Assembly: GCF_000422745.1 (NCBI RefSeq)
Contig: NZ_AUGQ01000013.1
Coordinates: 1 to 63,748 of the forward strand
Source: Microbacterium gubbeenense DSM 15944
GTDB lineage: Bacteria > Actinomycetota > Actinomycetes > Actinomycetales > Microbacteriaceae
Length of the DNA: 63,748 nucleotides
Direction: 5' to 3'
The position numbers and the translations under genes are program-made. Positions 41,146 to 50,434 of the stretch are shown here, one piece after another. Under the pieces are notes generated by a model. The model searched no databases and was not told the origin of the DNA. It saw only the letters and a program-made list of their open reading frames with translations. Position 1 is the first letter of the stretch. Every line of letters starts with the position of its first letter.

Positions 41146-41736
41146 TCAGGCTCGATCGCCGAGAACCGTGTCGATCAGACCGTAGTCACGCGCGGCGGAT
41201 GCCGTGAACACGCGATCTCGATCCGTGTCGGCACGCAGCTCTGCGAGCGCGTGGCCGGTGTGCCGAGCGAGGACCGCTTCGAGATCGGCTCGCACCCGCA
41301 CCACCTCGTCGGCGGCGAGGATGAGGTCGGGGATCGCGCCGCGCGATTGCCCGGTGGGTTGGTGCAACACGATGCGTGCGTGCGCGAGAGCCGCGCGCTC
41401 ACCCGGTGCGCCCGCCGCCGCGAGCAACGCTGCCGGGCCGATCGCCTGCCCGACGACAGTCGTCGCGATGGCCGGGCGGATATGGCGCATCGTGTCGTAG
41501 ATCGCGAGGGCCGCGCCGGGATCGCCGCCCTCGCTGTTGATGTAGAACTGGACGCCGGCGTCGGGAGCGTCGGCATCGAGGTGCAGGAGCTGTGCGATGA
41601 GCGCGTTAGCGACGCCAGCGTCGATTCCAGTGCCGAGATAGATCACGCGCTCGGAGAGCAGATGCGAGTAGACGTCCATGACCCGCTCGCCGCGCGGATG
41701 CTGGGCGATGACGTTGGGGATCGTATAAGTGCTCAT
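41146..41736 (-). CDS. ClpP-like subunit lacking the catalytic serine
   Basis: 196 residues, ATGA overlap with the clpP gene before it. ClpP fold throughout (YINSEGGDPGAALAIYD, HARIVLHQP, YGLID). By the ClpP spacing Ser-25-His-49-Asp, His125 and Asp174 are in place but residue 100 is Gly (VGQAIGPAALLAA) where GxASxG carries Ser. It should therefore be inactive as a peptidase and act as a structural or regulatory ring partner, like cyanobacterial ClpR. Longer frame upstream overlaps the neighbour and is not used. Confidence 0.88.
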   Translation of the reverse strand: MSTYTIPNVIAQHPRGERVMDVYSHLLSERVIYLGTGIDAGVANALIAQLLHLDADAPDAGVQFYINSEGGDPGAALAIYDTMRHIRPAIATTVVGQAIGPAALLAAAGAPGERAALAHARIVLHQPTGQSRGAIPDLILAADEVVRVRADLEAVLARHTGHALAELRADTDRDRVFTASAARDYGLIDTVLGDRA

Positions 41737-42356
41737 CGTTGCGCTCCGCCCGTGCCGAGGCCCCCGCGCGTCCGCCGGCGTGGGAAGACTTCCGTCATCG
41801 ACGTCACGATGCCATCGATGAAGCCGTAGGCGAGCGATTCGTGTGCCGAGTACCAACGGTCGTGCAGTGAATCCTCGAAGATGCGCTCGATCGGCTGCCC
41901 AGTGTCATCCGATATCAGCCCCAGCACGGTGTCGCGCGTCTGACGCAGATCGTCTGCCTGTGTTTCGATCTCGACGGCCGAGCCGCCGATGCCAGCGGAT
42001 CCCTGGTGCATGAGGACTCGCGCGTGCGGCAGCGCTCGACGCGCACCGTGAGTTCCGGCGGAGAGCAGGAACTGGCCCGCGCTGCAGGCGAGCCCGAGCG
42101 CGAGAGTGGACACATCGTTCGGGATCAGGCGCATGATGTCGCGGATCGCAAGCATGGCAGGTACGGATCCGCCCGGCGAGTGGATCCACAGGGCGATGTC
42201 GTCGACCGGATCCTCGGCGGACAGCGTGAGCAGCTGGGTCATCAGCAGCGCGCCGTTGTCGTCGTCGAGGGCGCCGTCGAGCACGAGTACGCGCTCATGC
42301 AGCAGCGCACGCCGGGCCTCGGGGCCGAACTGCGGGATGGATTTTTCATCGTTCAT
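41733..42356 (-). CDS. clpP: ClpP protease subunit (active triad)
   Basis: 207 residues. Triad Ser92 (GLACSAGQ), His117 (ARVLMHQ) and Asp166 (LHDRWYSA) with spacings 25 and 49 as in E. coli ClpP. IHSPGGSVPAMLAI lines the substrate channel. First gene of a two-gene operon with the serine-less paralogue; equivalent to the accessory clpP3-clpP4 pair of Streptomyces rather than the essential clpP1-clpP2. It needs a Clp ATPase encoded elsewhere. Confidence 0.92.
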   Translation of the reverse strand: MNDEKSIPQFGPEARRALLHERVLVLDGALDDDNGALLMTQLLTLSAEDPVDDIALWIHSPGGSVPAMLAIRDIMRLIPNDVSTLALGLACSAGQFLLSAGTHGARRALPHARVLMHQGSAGIGGSAVEIETQADDLRQTRDTVLGLISDDTGQPIERIFEDSLHDRWYSAHESLAYGFIDGIVTSMTEVFPRRRTRGGLGTGGAQR

Positions 42357-42397
42357 GCCCTCCAGCCTGTGCGGGGCGCCGTGCCGCTGCGCCGTTC

Positions 42398-42427
42398 TCT
42401 GCTCTCGGCGGCTCCGCCCTGAGCAGA
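42398..42427. promoter_or_regulatory. split operator before clpP pair
   Basis: TCTGCTC (42398-42404) and GAGCAGA (42421-42427) are the same half-sites as the palindrome at 40718, but separated by 16 bases that form their own small stem (GGCGG/CCGCC). It lies 42-71 bases upstream of the clpP start, on the promoter side. Confidence 0.5.
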
Positions 42428-42471
42428 TGCTCGTAATGCTTGCGACTCATGTGCCATCTACACTCGGGTCC

Positions 42472-42933
42472 ATGGCAGAGGCATCGTATCCGCACGACGA
42501 CGGCATCAACTTCCACACCCGCAAATGGGTGCGCCCCGAGGATCTCAATGCCAACGGGTCGCTCTTCGGCGGGAGCCTCATGAAGTGGATCGACGAGGAA
42601 GCGGCGATCTACGCGATCGTACAGCTGGGCAACTACCGCGTCGTCACGAAGCTCATCTCCGAGATCGAGTTCGAGTCGTCCGCTCTGCAGGGCGACCTCA
42701 TCGAGATGGGGCTAACGGCAACGCACTTCGGGCGCACGTCTCTGACGATGCGTGCGGTCGTGCGCAACATGATCACGCGCAAGCGCATCCTCACGATCGA
42801 AAAGATCGTGTTCGTCAGCCTCGGCGAGGACGGTCGTCCTGCGCCGCACGGATACTCGAGCATCACCTACAACCGCGACCGCATGCCGCACGATCACGCC
42901 GGCACCGAGACGATCCGGCTGCCGTCGGCCTGA
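42472..42933 (+). CDS. acyl-CoA thioesterase, hotdog fold (YciA-like)
   Basis: 153 residues. Hotdog signature NANGSLFGGSLMKWIDEEAA (about 21-40) with the catalytic Asp in WIDEEA, followed by ISEIEFESSALQGDLIE. Hydrolyses acyl-CoA thioesters; chain length unknown. Start at ATG 42472; upstream in-frame ATGs (42427) exist without better ribosome sites. Convergent with the ABC operon, 11-base gap. Confidence 0.88.
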   Translation: MAEASYPHDDGINFHTRKWVRPEDLNANGSLFGGSLMKWIDEEAAIYAIVQLGNYRVVTKLISEIEFESSALQGDLIEMGLTATHFGRTSLTMRAVVRNMITRKRILTIEKIVFVSLGEDGRPAPHGYSSITYNRDRMPHDHAGTETIRLPSA

Positions 42934-42944
42934 TAGCTCCGTCG

Positions 42945-43724
42945 TCAGTCGCGCAGCGACGAGATCTCGTGGGCCAGCGAGGTCAGCTCGCTGCCGCCTG
43001 CCATCGCGCGGATGAGGTCGTCGAGCGCGACCTTCCCCCGCTCGAAGTCTGCGAGCAGCCGCCCGCGGCCGAGGAGGTAGAACCGATCGCCGACCATGAA
43101 CGCGTGGTGCGGGTTGTGGGTGATGAACACGACCGCGACCCCGCGCTCGCGCGCCGCGAGGACGTACTTGAGCACGATGCCCGACTGGCGCACGCCGAGC
43201 GCGCTCGTGGGCTCGTCCAGGATCAGCACCTTCGCGCCGAAGTGCACCGCGCGGGCGATCGCGACGGCCTGGCGTTCGCCGCCCGAGAGCGTGCCGATCG
43301 GCTGGTTCGGATCGCGCAGGTCGATGCCCATGTCGAGCAGCGCCTTCTTGGTCGTCTCCTTCGCCTGCTTCACCGACAGGAAACCGCCCCTCGATGCCGG
43401 TTCGTTGCCGAGGAAGAAGTTGCGCCACACGGACATGAGGGGCACGGTGGCGAGATCCTGATAGACCGTGGCGATGCCGCGGGCGAGCGCGTCGCGCGGC
43501 GACGAGAACGACACCGGTTCGCCGTTCACCCGCAGCTCGCCGGAGCTCGGGCGGTGCACGCCGCTCAGGATCTTGATGAGCGTCGACTTGCCGGCGCCGT
43601 TGTCGCCGAGCACGCAGGTGACGCTTCCGGGATCCGCGCTCAGGGTGATGTCGCGCAGCGCGATCACATTGCCGAACGTCTTGCCGGCGCCGGTCAGCTC
43701 GAGGGCGGGGGTGGCCGCGGTCAT
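42945..43724 (-). CDS. ABC transporter ATP-binding protein, sugar/polyol type
   Basis: 259 residues, one ATPase domain (not the double RbsA form): Walker [11 protein letters not shown], signature [13 protein letters not shown], Walker [14 protein letters not shown], and H-loop ITHNPHHA. This single-domain kind occurs in FrcA/inositol-type systems. Strong GGGAGGAAG ribosome site; ATGA overlap with the permease gene. Confidence 0.92.
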   Translation of the reverse strand: MTAATPALELTGAGKTFGNVIALRDITLSADPGSVTCVLGDNGAGKSTLIKILSGVHRPSSGELRVNGEPVSFSSPRDALARGIATVYQDLATVPLMSVWRNFFLGNEPASRGGFLSVKQAKETTKKALLDMGIDLRDPNQPIGTLSGGERQAVAIARAVHFGAKVLILDEPTSALGVRQSGIVLKYVLAARERGVAVVFITHNPHHAFMVGDRFYLLGRGRLLADFERGKVALDDLIRAMAGGSELTSLAHEISSLRD

Positions 43725-44782
43725 GTCTTCCTCCCTCCCCGGGCGCGCCTGGAGATCGTCACGTTGATGAAGACGGCCGAGAACAGGATGACGCCGAGGA
43801 AGGTGGACACCCAGTCCTGATCCCACAGCGCATACGGGATGCCCACCGACGCGAAGCCCATGATGAGCGTACCGATCGAGGCGCCGATCGCGGATCCGGC
43901 GCCGCCGGTCAGCAGACACCCGCCGACGGCCGCGGCGATGATGTAGTAGAACTCCTGCCCGACGCCCTGGCCGGCCTGCATGCCGCGCAGCCGCAGCAGG
44001 AACATGATGCCGACGAGCGAAGCCGCCATCGAGGTCATCACGAACAGCGTGATCTTCGTGCGCGTCACGGGAACGCCGGCGTTCCGGGCGGCCACCGCGT
44101 CGCCGCCCGACGCGAAGATCCAATTGCCGAACACCGTTCGCGTCAGCAGGATCGTCGCGACGGCGGTGAGGGCGATCCACCACACGAGCGAGATCTGGAA
44201 CGACGCCCCGCCGATCGGGATCGTGGTGGCGAGCACCGCGCGCGCCGACTCGAATCCGGTCGCCTGCTCGATCCCCGACACTCGAACGGTCCCCGTGAGG
44301 CCCTTCGTGATCGCGAGGTTCGCACCCTTCAGCACGAAGAACGTGCCGAGCGTCACGACGAACGAGGGCAGAGCGGTGCGCACGACGAGCACGCCGTTGA
44401 TGAAGCCGATCACCGCGCCGAGCAGCAGTGTGGCGATGATCGCGGGCCACATCGCCCAGCCCAGCTGCGTGATGAGCAGGCCCGCGAACAGCCCGGAGGT
44501 ACCGACCATCACGCCCGACGACAGGTCGAACTCGCCCGCGATCATCAAGAGCGCCACGAAGATCGCGACGATCCCGACGGGCGCCGCGAAGTCGGTCCAG
44601 CCCGCCGCGCCCGAGAGCGTCGCGAACTGGCCGGTGGTGTCGGCGACCGCGAACACGACGAATACCGCGATCGCGCCGATCAGCGCACCGAGCTCGGGGC
44701 GGCGCAGCATCGAGCGATACCACGGCGTGCGTGAGACGCGCTCGTCGACGGCGATGTTGCTGGTGTCGGTGATGAAAGCCAT
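43721..44782 (-). CDS. ABC transporter permease, sugar/polyol type
   Basis: 353 residues with about ten helices of the RbsC/FrcB family: [19 protein letters not shown] and the coupling region [20 protein letters not shown], then [23 protein letters not shown]. It forms the membrane channel with the flanking binding protein and ATPase. An upstream open frame covering the binding-protein gene is spurious. Confidence 0.93.
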   Translation of the reverse strand: MAFITDTSNIAVDERVSRTPWYRSMLRRPELGALIGAIAVFVVFAVADTTGQFATLSGAAGWTDFAAPVGIVAIFVALLMIAGEFDLSSGVMVGTSGLFAGLLITQLGWAMWPAIIATLLLGAVIGFINGVLVVRTALPSFVVTLGTFFVLKGANLAITKGLTGTVRVSGIEQATGFESARAVLATTIPIGGASFQISLVWWIALTAVATILLTRTVFGNWIFASGGDAVAARNAGVPVTRTKITLFVMTSMAASLVGIMFLLRLRGMQAGQGVGQEFYYIIAAAVGGCLLTGGAGSAIGASIGTLIMGFASVGIPYALWDQDWVSTFLGVILFSAVFINVTISRRARGGRKT

Positions 44783-44805
44783 AGGTCGGTTCCGCGCGGC
44801 CTCGC

Positions 44806-45792
44806 TCAGCGGGTGCCCGCGTCGACCGATGCCTGCACGGCCTCGACGTTGTCGGCCGTGACGAGGGCGGGACCGGTGTACATCGGCAGCCCGCCGCCGA
44901 GCTCGATCGCATCGTGCACCGCGAGGTACAGCAGCTCCACGGCGAGGTGTCCCTGTGCGTACTGCTGCTGGTCGATCGCGAACGCGATCTCGCCCGACGA
45001 GATCGCCGCGAGCGCATCGGTCGATAGGTCGACCGTGCCGACCTGGATGTCGCGCCCGACGGCGGCGATCGCCGGCATCGCGGATCCCGTGGCGACGTCG
45101 GCGCTCACGGAGAAGACGGCGTCGATATCGGGATCCGCCTCGAGCGCCGCGCGCACCTTCGCCTCCGCGGCGGTGAGGTCGGCGAGCGCCTGATCGGCGT
45201 TGAAGTCGACGACCTCGCCGTCGAACGTCTCGGCCGCACCGGCGCACCGGTCGAGCAGCCCGGAGTTCGCGGCCTCGTGGATGACGCACAGCACCTTCGT
45301 CGCGCCGATCTCGTTGAACTCCGTGCCCGCCTCGCGTCCCGCGACGATCTCGTCCTGGCCGACGTGCGTGAACGCGCCGAGATCGGCGAACGCCTCGGAT
45401 CCGGAGTTGACGGTGATAGCGGGGATCCCCGCGTCGGCCGCCGCATGCATCGCATCGGTGATCGCTCCCGGATCCGGTGCGGACGCCGCGATCCCGTCGC
45501 ACCCGCCGCTGATGCCGGCCTCGATCGTCGAGGCCTGGCGCGACGAGTCGTTCGTCGACCCCTGGTAGTCGAGCATCACGCCGTACGCCTCGGCGGCATC
45601 CTCGGCACCCTTCTGGACGACCGACCAGAAAGTGCCGCCGTCGCCGTGGGTGTAGACGCAGAGCTTGATGTCTTCGGAGGGGGAATCTGCGGGCGCCGAG
45701 CCTGCAGGTTCGCCCGAGCCCGAGCAGCCGGTCAGCGCGACGACGAGTGCCGCCGCCCCGAGCGCCGCAGCCGCGAGAGGCTTGGTGAACAT
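44806..45792 (-). CDS. sugar-binding lipoprotein of ABC transporter
   Basis: 328 residues from ATG 45792 (AGGAAGAGAG 8 bases before). Lipobox LTGC at residues 20-23. Periplasmic-binding type 1 fold (RbsB/FrcB-like): [68 protein letters not shown]. First gene of the binding protein-permease-ATPase operon. Inositol or a rare sugar is a fair guess given the IolE/IolG-like genes 5 kb away, but nothing proves the ligand. Confidence 0.92.
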   Translation of the reverse strand: MFTKPLAAAALGAAALVVALTGCSGSGEPAGSAPADSPSEDIKLCVYTHGDGGTFWSVVQKGAEDAAEAYGVMLDYQGSTNDSSRQASTIEAGISGGCDGIAASAPDPGAITDAMHAAADAGIPAITVNSGSEAFADLGAFTHVGQDEIVAGREAGTEFNEIGATKVLCVIHEAANSGLLDRCAGAAETFDGEVVDFNADQALADLTAAEAKVRAALEADPDIDAVFSVSADVATGSAMPAIAAVGRDIQVGTVDLSTDALAAISSGEIAFAIDQQQYAQGHLAVELLYLAVHDAIELGGGLPMYTGPALVTADNVEAVQASVDAGTR

Positions 45793-45959
45793 GGAACGTC
45801 TCTCTTCCTTGAGATCGTGCGACCCGCGCACGCATTGCCAGATAGCAGTCTGTCAGAACAGCGGAGTGCTCCCGTTCGCCGCGACGGCCGTTCCGTGCGG
45901 CTTCCCGGAATCGACAGCCGCCCCTGACTAATATTGTGAGGAGGAGCACAGGAGGTGCC

Positions 45960-46523
45960 GTGCGGCGGAATGCGGAAGCGATCGAAGAGGGCGTGGCCAT
46001 CGCTCTCGCGGCCGCGCGCCTGCAGGTGAAGAACCGGATCCTCGTCGACACGATCGTCGACGGCGACGACTTCGCCGTGGAGGTCTTCGGCGGCGACGTG
46101 CGCGAGGCGCTCCTCGGGCTCGCCGACGAGCAGGACAACGCGGCATCGTCGATGAGTATGGCGCGGGTCAAGGCGTTCGGGCGGCACAGCGATCCGCACG
46201 GCACGCACGACTATCGCGACCGCGACGTGCGCAACCTGCGCCGCCGCGCGAAGCAGTACGCGGGCGTCGCGAAGAAGCTCCGCCTGCTCGCGGAGTCGGA
46301 CGAAGACGTCACGCGGATCGTCGAGGCGGCCCGCGATGCCGCCTGGCACGACGTCGAGAACAATATCGACAACCGGCTCCGGATCGAAGCGATGCGACCC
46401 GACGACGACCCGAACTACGCCGCGATGCGCGAGGCGCGCATGGAATCGCTGCGCCTCGTCGACCTCGACCGGCTCGCCGCCGAGGTCAAGGCGCGCGAGA
46501 AGCGCCGCAAGTCCGCCAGCTGA
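45960..46523 (+). CDS. conserved hypothetical actinobacterial protein
   Basis: 187 residues from GTG 45960, chosen because AGGAGGT precedes it closely; a GTG at 45936 lacks any site. Mostly charged helices: residues 1-80 mixed alpha/beta (QVKNRILVDTIVDGDDFAVE), 80-187 strongly charged (RDVRNLRRRAKQYAGVAKK, EVKAREKRRKSAS). No motif or membrane segment that I recognise. Codon use is like its neighbours. It lies divergent from the ABC operon and before the tRNA. Confidence 0.75.
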   Translation: MRRNAEAIEEGVAIALAAARLQVKNRILVDTIVDGDDFAVEVFGGDVREALLGLADEQDNAASSMSMARVKAFGRHSDPHGTHDYRDRDVRNLRRRAKQYAGVAKKLRLLAESDEDVTRIVEAARDAAWHDVENNIDNRLRIEAMRPDDDPNYAAMREARMESLRLVDLDRLAAEVKAREKRRKSAS

Positions 46524-46606
46524 CGCTCAGACACGCCCGGCCGTTCGGCCCGGATTCGTGCCCGCGCCGCGGTCGTTGTAAGCTTTATGAGTTGCCACGG
46601 CAACAT

Positions 46607-46679
46607 GCGCCCGTAGCTCAACGGATAGAGCATCTGACTACGGATCAGAAGGTTAGGGGTTCGAATCCCTTCGGGCGCA
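46607..46679 (+). tRNA. tRNA-Arg (anticodon ACG)
   Basis: 73 bases fold as a full cloverleaf: acceptor GCGCCCG/CGGGCGC, D stem GCTC/GAGC, anticodon stem TCTGA/TCAGA with loop CTACGGA, T loop TTCGAAT. CCA is not encoded. It reads CGU/CGC/CGA after A34 to inosine editing. Confidence 0.97.
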
Positions 46680-46688
46680 CAAATTGTT

Positions 46689-46720
46689 CGGCCTCCGCTT
46701 CGGCGGGGGCCGTTTTCGTT
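46689..46720 (+). terminator. terminator after tRNA-Arg
   Basis: 10-bp stem (CGGCCTCCGC / GCGGGGGCCG, one G-T pair) with a TTCG tetraloop followed by TTTTCGTTT. Confidence 0.85.
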
Positions 46721-46830
46721 TCTCGGCGCTCCACGCATCCGACGGTACACGACGTCGACGAACGCCCCAGTTCACCCGCGCGACACTCGCGCGTCACCTG
46801 CCACGGCACGGTGGCGTGTTCACTGGCGCG

Positions 46831-47499
46831 ATGCACTTGCTCTCCCGTACGCGCCGAGCGTTGGCGCCGATCGCGGCGGTCGGCGTGCTCGGACTCCTGC
46901 TCGCCGGATGCGGCGCGTCCGCTGAGAGCGACGCCGCGTCTCCGGCGCCGATCGTCTCGTCCGCACCCGCCGAGGATCCGTACGCTCCCGTGCCCGTGCC
47001 CGGCCGCACGATCGCGCCGACGTCGCCGTCCGACGCCTCCGCGGTGCACGGATGGCGCCTGGCCGTCGTCGTGCCGGACGACAGCCAGGCGACCGAGACG
47101 CTGCGGGCCGCTGTCTCGGAATTCGCGGACGACAACGGCGTCGACGTCACGGAGTTCGTGGCCGATGACGGCGGCATCGACGCGGCGTTCGCGGATGCGC
47201 TCGCCGCAGACGCCGATGCCGTGGTCGGCCTCGGCGAGGGCACATCGGATGTTTTCGCGTTCGAGGCGTCGCAGTGGCTCGACCGCCAGTTTCTCATCAT
47301 CGGAGCACAGGTCGCCGAGCCCACCGGCAACGTGACGGCGGTGATCTGGGACGGCGCGACCTCGCGCGGATCCGGTGCGCCCGCTGACGGCGAGATCGAC
47401 GACGCCAGTGCGCCGGCGCACGCGTCGGATGCGATCGCGTCCGGACTGAGCAGCGTGGCGGAAGGCACCACCGGCGTGGTCGTGCACCTCGGCGAGTGA
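46831..47499 (+). CDS. lipoprotein, possible BMP-like binding protein
   Basis: 222 residues from ATG 46831; earlier in-frame starts run through the tRNA terminator. Signal peptide with lipobox LAGC (Cys27), a Ser/Pro/Ala spacer, then an alpha/beta domain (WRLAVVVPDDSQATETLRAA, VDVTEFVADDGGIDAAF, ADAVVGLGEGTSD) that looks like a shortened type-1 periplasmic-binding/BMP fold. Too short for a full binding protein (usually over 300). Ligand unknown. Confidence 0.7.
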   Translation: MHLLSRTRRALAPIAAVGVLGLLLAGCGASAESDAASPAPIVSSAPAEDPYAPVPVPGRTIAPTSPSDASAVHGWRLAVVVPDDSQATETLRAAVSEFADDNGVDVTEFVADDGGIDAAFADALAADADAVVGLGEGTSDVFAFEASQWLDRQFLIIGAQVAEPTGNVTAVIWDGATSRGSGAPADGEIDDASAPAHASDAIASGLSSVAEGTTGVVVHLGE

Positions 47500-47645
47500 C
47501 CGGTGGCGTGCCATACGTAGGACGTCTTGACGACACCTCCCGTTCACCGGCACGTCGGGTGCGGGTCATGCCGCCTCACCATCGTGGTCGGGGTGCGCCA
47601 GACGCACTCTTCCCTTGCATCACACGCTCAGATCGGAGCAATACT

Positions 47646-50387
47646 TTGCTGACCACTGACAGCACACCGCACCCGTCCGGTGCAGGCCACCGGCGATCGC
47701 CCGGCCGGCGCACCGTCGCCGGGGCGGTCCTCCTCTCGCTGACCGCGGGGTCCTTCGCACTGACCGCCCTCCCGGCCTCGGCCGAGGAGGGGCCCACCGC
47801 GTCGTCGGACGCGAGCACGGCCGCTAAGCCCGTCCGCGTCGAGGGCGAGTCGTACACGGGCGACAACAACGGCACCGAGATCAACGGCCGCGTGATCGAC
47901 ACGGGCGTCGAGACGAGCCCCGGCGCGTCCGGCGGCTCGCGGGTCAAGAACACCTACGACGGTGCCGAGCTGACGTACGACAACGTCGACCTCGGCTCCG
48001 CGCCGCTGTCGACGCTCACCGTGCGCTACGTCGTCAACGAGGGCCGCAGCGGCGTGAACGCGTCGGTCGACATCTACCTCGACGAGAAGACCGACGAGAA
48101 CAAGGTCGCGACGGCCGAGCTCGCGCCCACGGGCAACGACTGGGAAGCGTACGGCGAGACCACGGTCGACCTGCTGCGCGAGGTCTCCGGCGAGCACACG
48201 GTGATCCTCGTCATGCACACCGACCCGAAGCCGGGCGAGGACGAGGGCTACCCCAACTACGTCGGCAACATCGACTACCTCGAGTTCGGCCTCGCGCCGC
48301 TTCCCGAGACGTACCTCACCTCCGAGACGCCGTGGAACTACTCGGACAACGGCACGGATCCCTCGGGCGACGGCTCGCTGTCGTGGACGACGGCGGAGGC
48401 GGGAGACTGGCAGCAGGCTGCGGGTCCGTTCGGCTCGAAGCGGGGCGAAGCGGATCTCGGCGGCGGCTTCGTCGCGACCACGCTGCTGCAGTACACGCTC
48501 GACGGCTCTGAGAACACGGTGCCGACCTACCACTTCCGCACGGACGTGGCGATCTCCGAGGACGACCTTGCGCGGCTCGAGGCCCTGCAGGGAACCATCA
48601 CCTACGACGACGCGGTGCGCGTGTACGTCAACGGCGAGAAGGTCGCGGGGTTCGCGGACGACCGCGTGAACGACGCCGAGAACCAGAACCTCACCTACGC
48701 GGGCGAGAGCGCCGGAGACCCCGTCTCCCGGACGTTCGAGATCCCGGCCGACGCGCTCGTCGCGGGCGACAACCAGATCGCCGTGGCGCTCTACCAGGAC
48801 CGCGAGTCGAGCAGCGACATCTTCTTCGACTGGACCTCGCTCGCACCGGTCGAAGAGGGCGTCGTCGTGCCCACCGAGATCACCGACCTCCTGCTGGGCG
48901 TCGGCGAGACCGAAGAGCAGCGCAACCTCTCGTGGTATTCGAACACCGACGTGCCGCAGGCAGCGCAGCTCGCCAAGGCGGCCGACGTCGTCGACGGCGC
49001 GTTCCCCGAGACCGCGGCGACGTTCGAGACGACGGCCGGCGGTGAGACCACCAGCGGCGAGTACTTCCGCGACACGACGCTGACGGGCCTGGAGGAGAAC
49101 ACCGAGTACTCCTACCGCGTCGGAAGCGACGAGAACGGCTGGTCCGAGGTCGAGACCTTCCGCACGCAGGCGTTCGATGGCGACTTCGACTTCCTGCTCT
49201 TCGGCGACCCGCAGGTCGGTGCGTCCGGCAACCTCGCGAACGACGAGGCGGGCTGGGTCAGCACCATGAACACCGCGACGCAGACCTACCCGGGGGCCGA
49301 GCTGCTGTTCTCCGCCGGAGACCAGGTCAACACCGCGAGCAGCGAGGCCGAGTACGCCTCGTTCCTCAAGCCGTCGCAGATGCGCGAGATTCCCCTGGCT
49401 CCCACCAACGGCAACCACGACGTGGGGTCGAAGGCCTACGAGCAGCACTACAACCTGCCGAACGAAGACCTCGAGTCGGGCGCGGCCGGCAGCTCGTCCG
49501 CCTCGGGCGGCGACTACTGGTTCATCTACAAGGACGTGCTGTTCCTCAACATCAACTCGAACAGCCGCGATTACGACTCGCACAATGCGTTCATGGAGAA
49601 GGTCGTTGCGGAGCAGGGCGACAAGGTCAAGTGGACGGTGCTCGGCTTCCACCACTCGATCTACTCGGCGGCCAGCCACGCGACCGACGGTGACATCATC
49701 GATCGCCGCAACTCGATGCCGCAGAAGATCTCCGAGCTCGGCATCGACATGGTGCTGATGGGCCACGACCACCACTACACCCGCAGCTTCCTCATCAACA
49801 ACGGCGAGATCGCCGACCCCGATGAGCAGGCCGCGGAAGAGGAGGTCGTCGCCGGCCCCGGAGACGTGCTGTACGTCACCGCGAACTCCGCCAGCGGATC
49901 GAAGTACTACAACCTGAACACGGGCACCGACCTCTGGTGGTCGTCGGTGCGCAACCAGGAGAAGGTTCGCAACTACTCGGCGGTCGAGGTCACCGACGAG
50001 ACGATCACGGTGCGCACGCTGCGCAGCGAGGCGAACGGCGCCACCAGCCCGATCAACAGCGTCGTCGACGAGGTCGTGCTCCGCAAGGCCGCCGACGAGC
50101 AGCAGCTGGATGTGTCGGTCGACGCGAAGACCCGCACCCTCGCCGGCAAGCAGTACGTGTCGGTGTCGACGACGAACAACGCCGACGTGCCGGTCGACAT
50201 CGTGGTGGAGACCGAGTTCGGCTCGAAGTCGTTCACCGCGGTCCAGCCGGGTGCGGCGGCGAACGTCTCCGTCAACTCGCGTCAGGGCTCGATCCCCGCC
50301 GGTGAGGTCACCGTGACCATCACGGGGCAGGTCGGCGAGGAGCAGGTCACGACCTCGAAGACAGCCGAGTACGCCGCCGCCGGCTGA
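47646..50387 (+). CDS. secreted calcineurin-like phosphoesterase with CBM
   Basis: 913 residues from TTG 47646 (CGGAG upstream); an ATG at 47568 without a ribosome site is the alternative. Sec signal peptide to about ALPASAEE. Residues about 60-205 are a CBM6/35-like beta domain (RVEGESYTGDNNG ... YLEFG). An FN3-like domain precedes the metallophosphoesterase (about 535-800): FGDPQVG, AGDQVNT, NGNHDVG, GFHHSIY and GHDHHYTR give the full two-metal site. The final 93 residues form a beta module shared with the GH92 protein. No LPXTG or membrane anchor. Likely removes phosphate from an extracellular polymer. Confidence 0.87.
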   Translation: MLTTDSTPHPSGAGHRRSPGRRTVAGAVLLSLTAGSFALTALPASAEEGPTASSDASTAAKPVRVEGESYTGDNNGTEINGRVIDTGVETSPGASGGSRVKNTYDGAELTYDNVDLGSAPLSTLTVRYVVNEGRSGVNASVDIYLDEKTDENKVATAELAPTGNDWEAYGETTVDLLREVSGEHTVILVMHTDPKPGEDEGYPNYVGNIDYLEFGLAPLPETYLTSETPWNYSDNGTDPSGDGSLSWTTAEAGDWQQAAGPFGSKRGEADLGGGFVATTLLQYTLDGSENTVPTYHFRTDVAISEDDLARLEALQGTITYDDAVRVYVNGEKVAGFADDRVNDAENQNLTYAGESAGDPVSRTFEIPADALVAGDNQIAVALYQDRESSSDIFFDWTSLAPVEEGVVVPTEITDLLLGVGETEEQRNLSWYSNTDVPQAAQLAKAADVVDGAFPETAATFETTAGGETTSGEYFRDTTLTGLEENTEYSYRVGSDENGWSEVETFRTQAFDGDFDFLLFGDPQVGASGNLANDEAGWVSTMNTATQTYPGAELLFSAGDQVNTASSEAEYASFLKPSQMREIPLAPTNGNHDVGSKAYEQHYNLPNEDLESGAAGSSSASGGDYWFIYKDVLFLNINSNSRDYDSHNAFMEKVVAEQGDKVKWTVLGFHHSIYSAASHATDGDIIDRRNSMPQKISELGIDMVLMGHDHHYTRSFLINNGEIADPDEQAAEEEVVAGPGDVLYVTANSASGSKYYNLNTGTDLWWSSVRNQEKVRNYSAVEVTDETITVRTLRSEANGATSPINSVVDEVVLRKAADEQQLDVSVDAKTRTLAGKQYVSVSTTNNADVPVDIVVETEFGSKSFTAVQPGAAANVSVNSRQGSIPAGEVTVTITGQVGEEQVTTSKTAEYAAAG
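50106..50384 (+). repeat. C-terminal module copy 1
   Basis: 93 codons, LDVSVDAKTRTLAGKQYVSV to the last residue (YAAAG). By hand alignment it is identical to copy 2 (56815-57093) at 64 of 93 residues with no gap. Beta-rich, Ig-like; probably a surface-binding or folding module. Confidence 0.85.
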
Positions 50388-50434
50388 TCCGCCGGTCTCG
50401 ACGAACACATACGCAACAACAAGAGAGAACTGAC

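Noticed and set aside
45200..46204. Alternative frames over the sugar-binding protein gene
   Set aside because: Lipobox, binding-protein motifs and ribosome site support only the minus-strand frame ending at 45792.
46607..46679. tRNA-Arg as integration site of an island at 46.8-57 kb
   Set aside because: No duplicated tRNA 3' end, integrase or phage gene was seen between 46.7 and 57.3 kb, and codon use there is like the rest.
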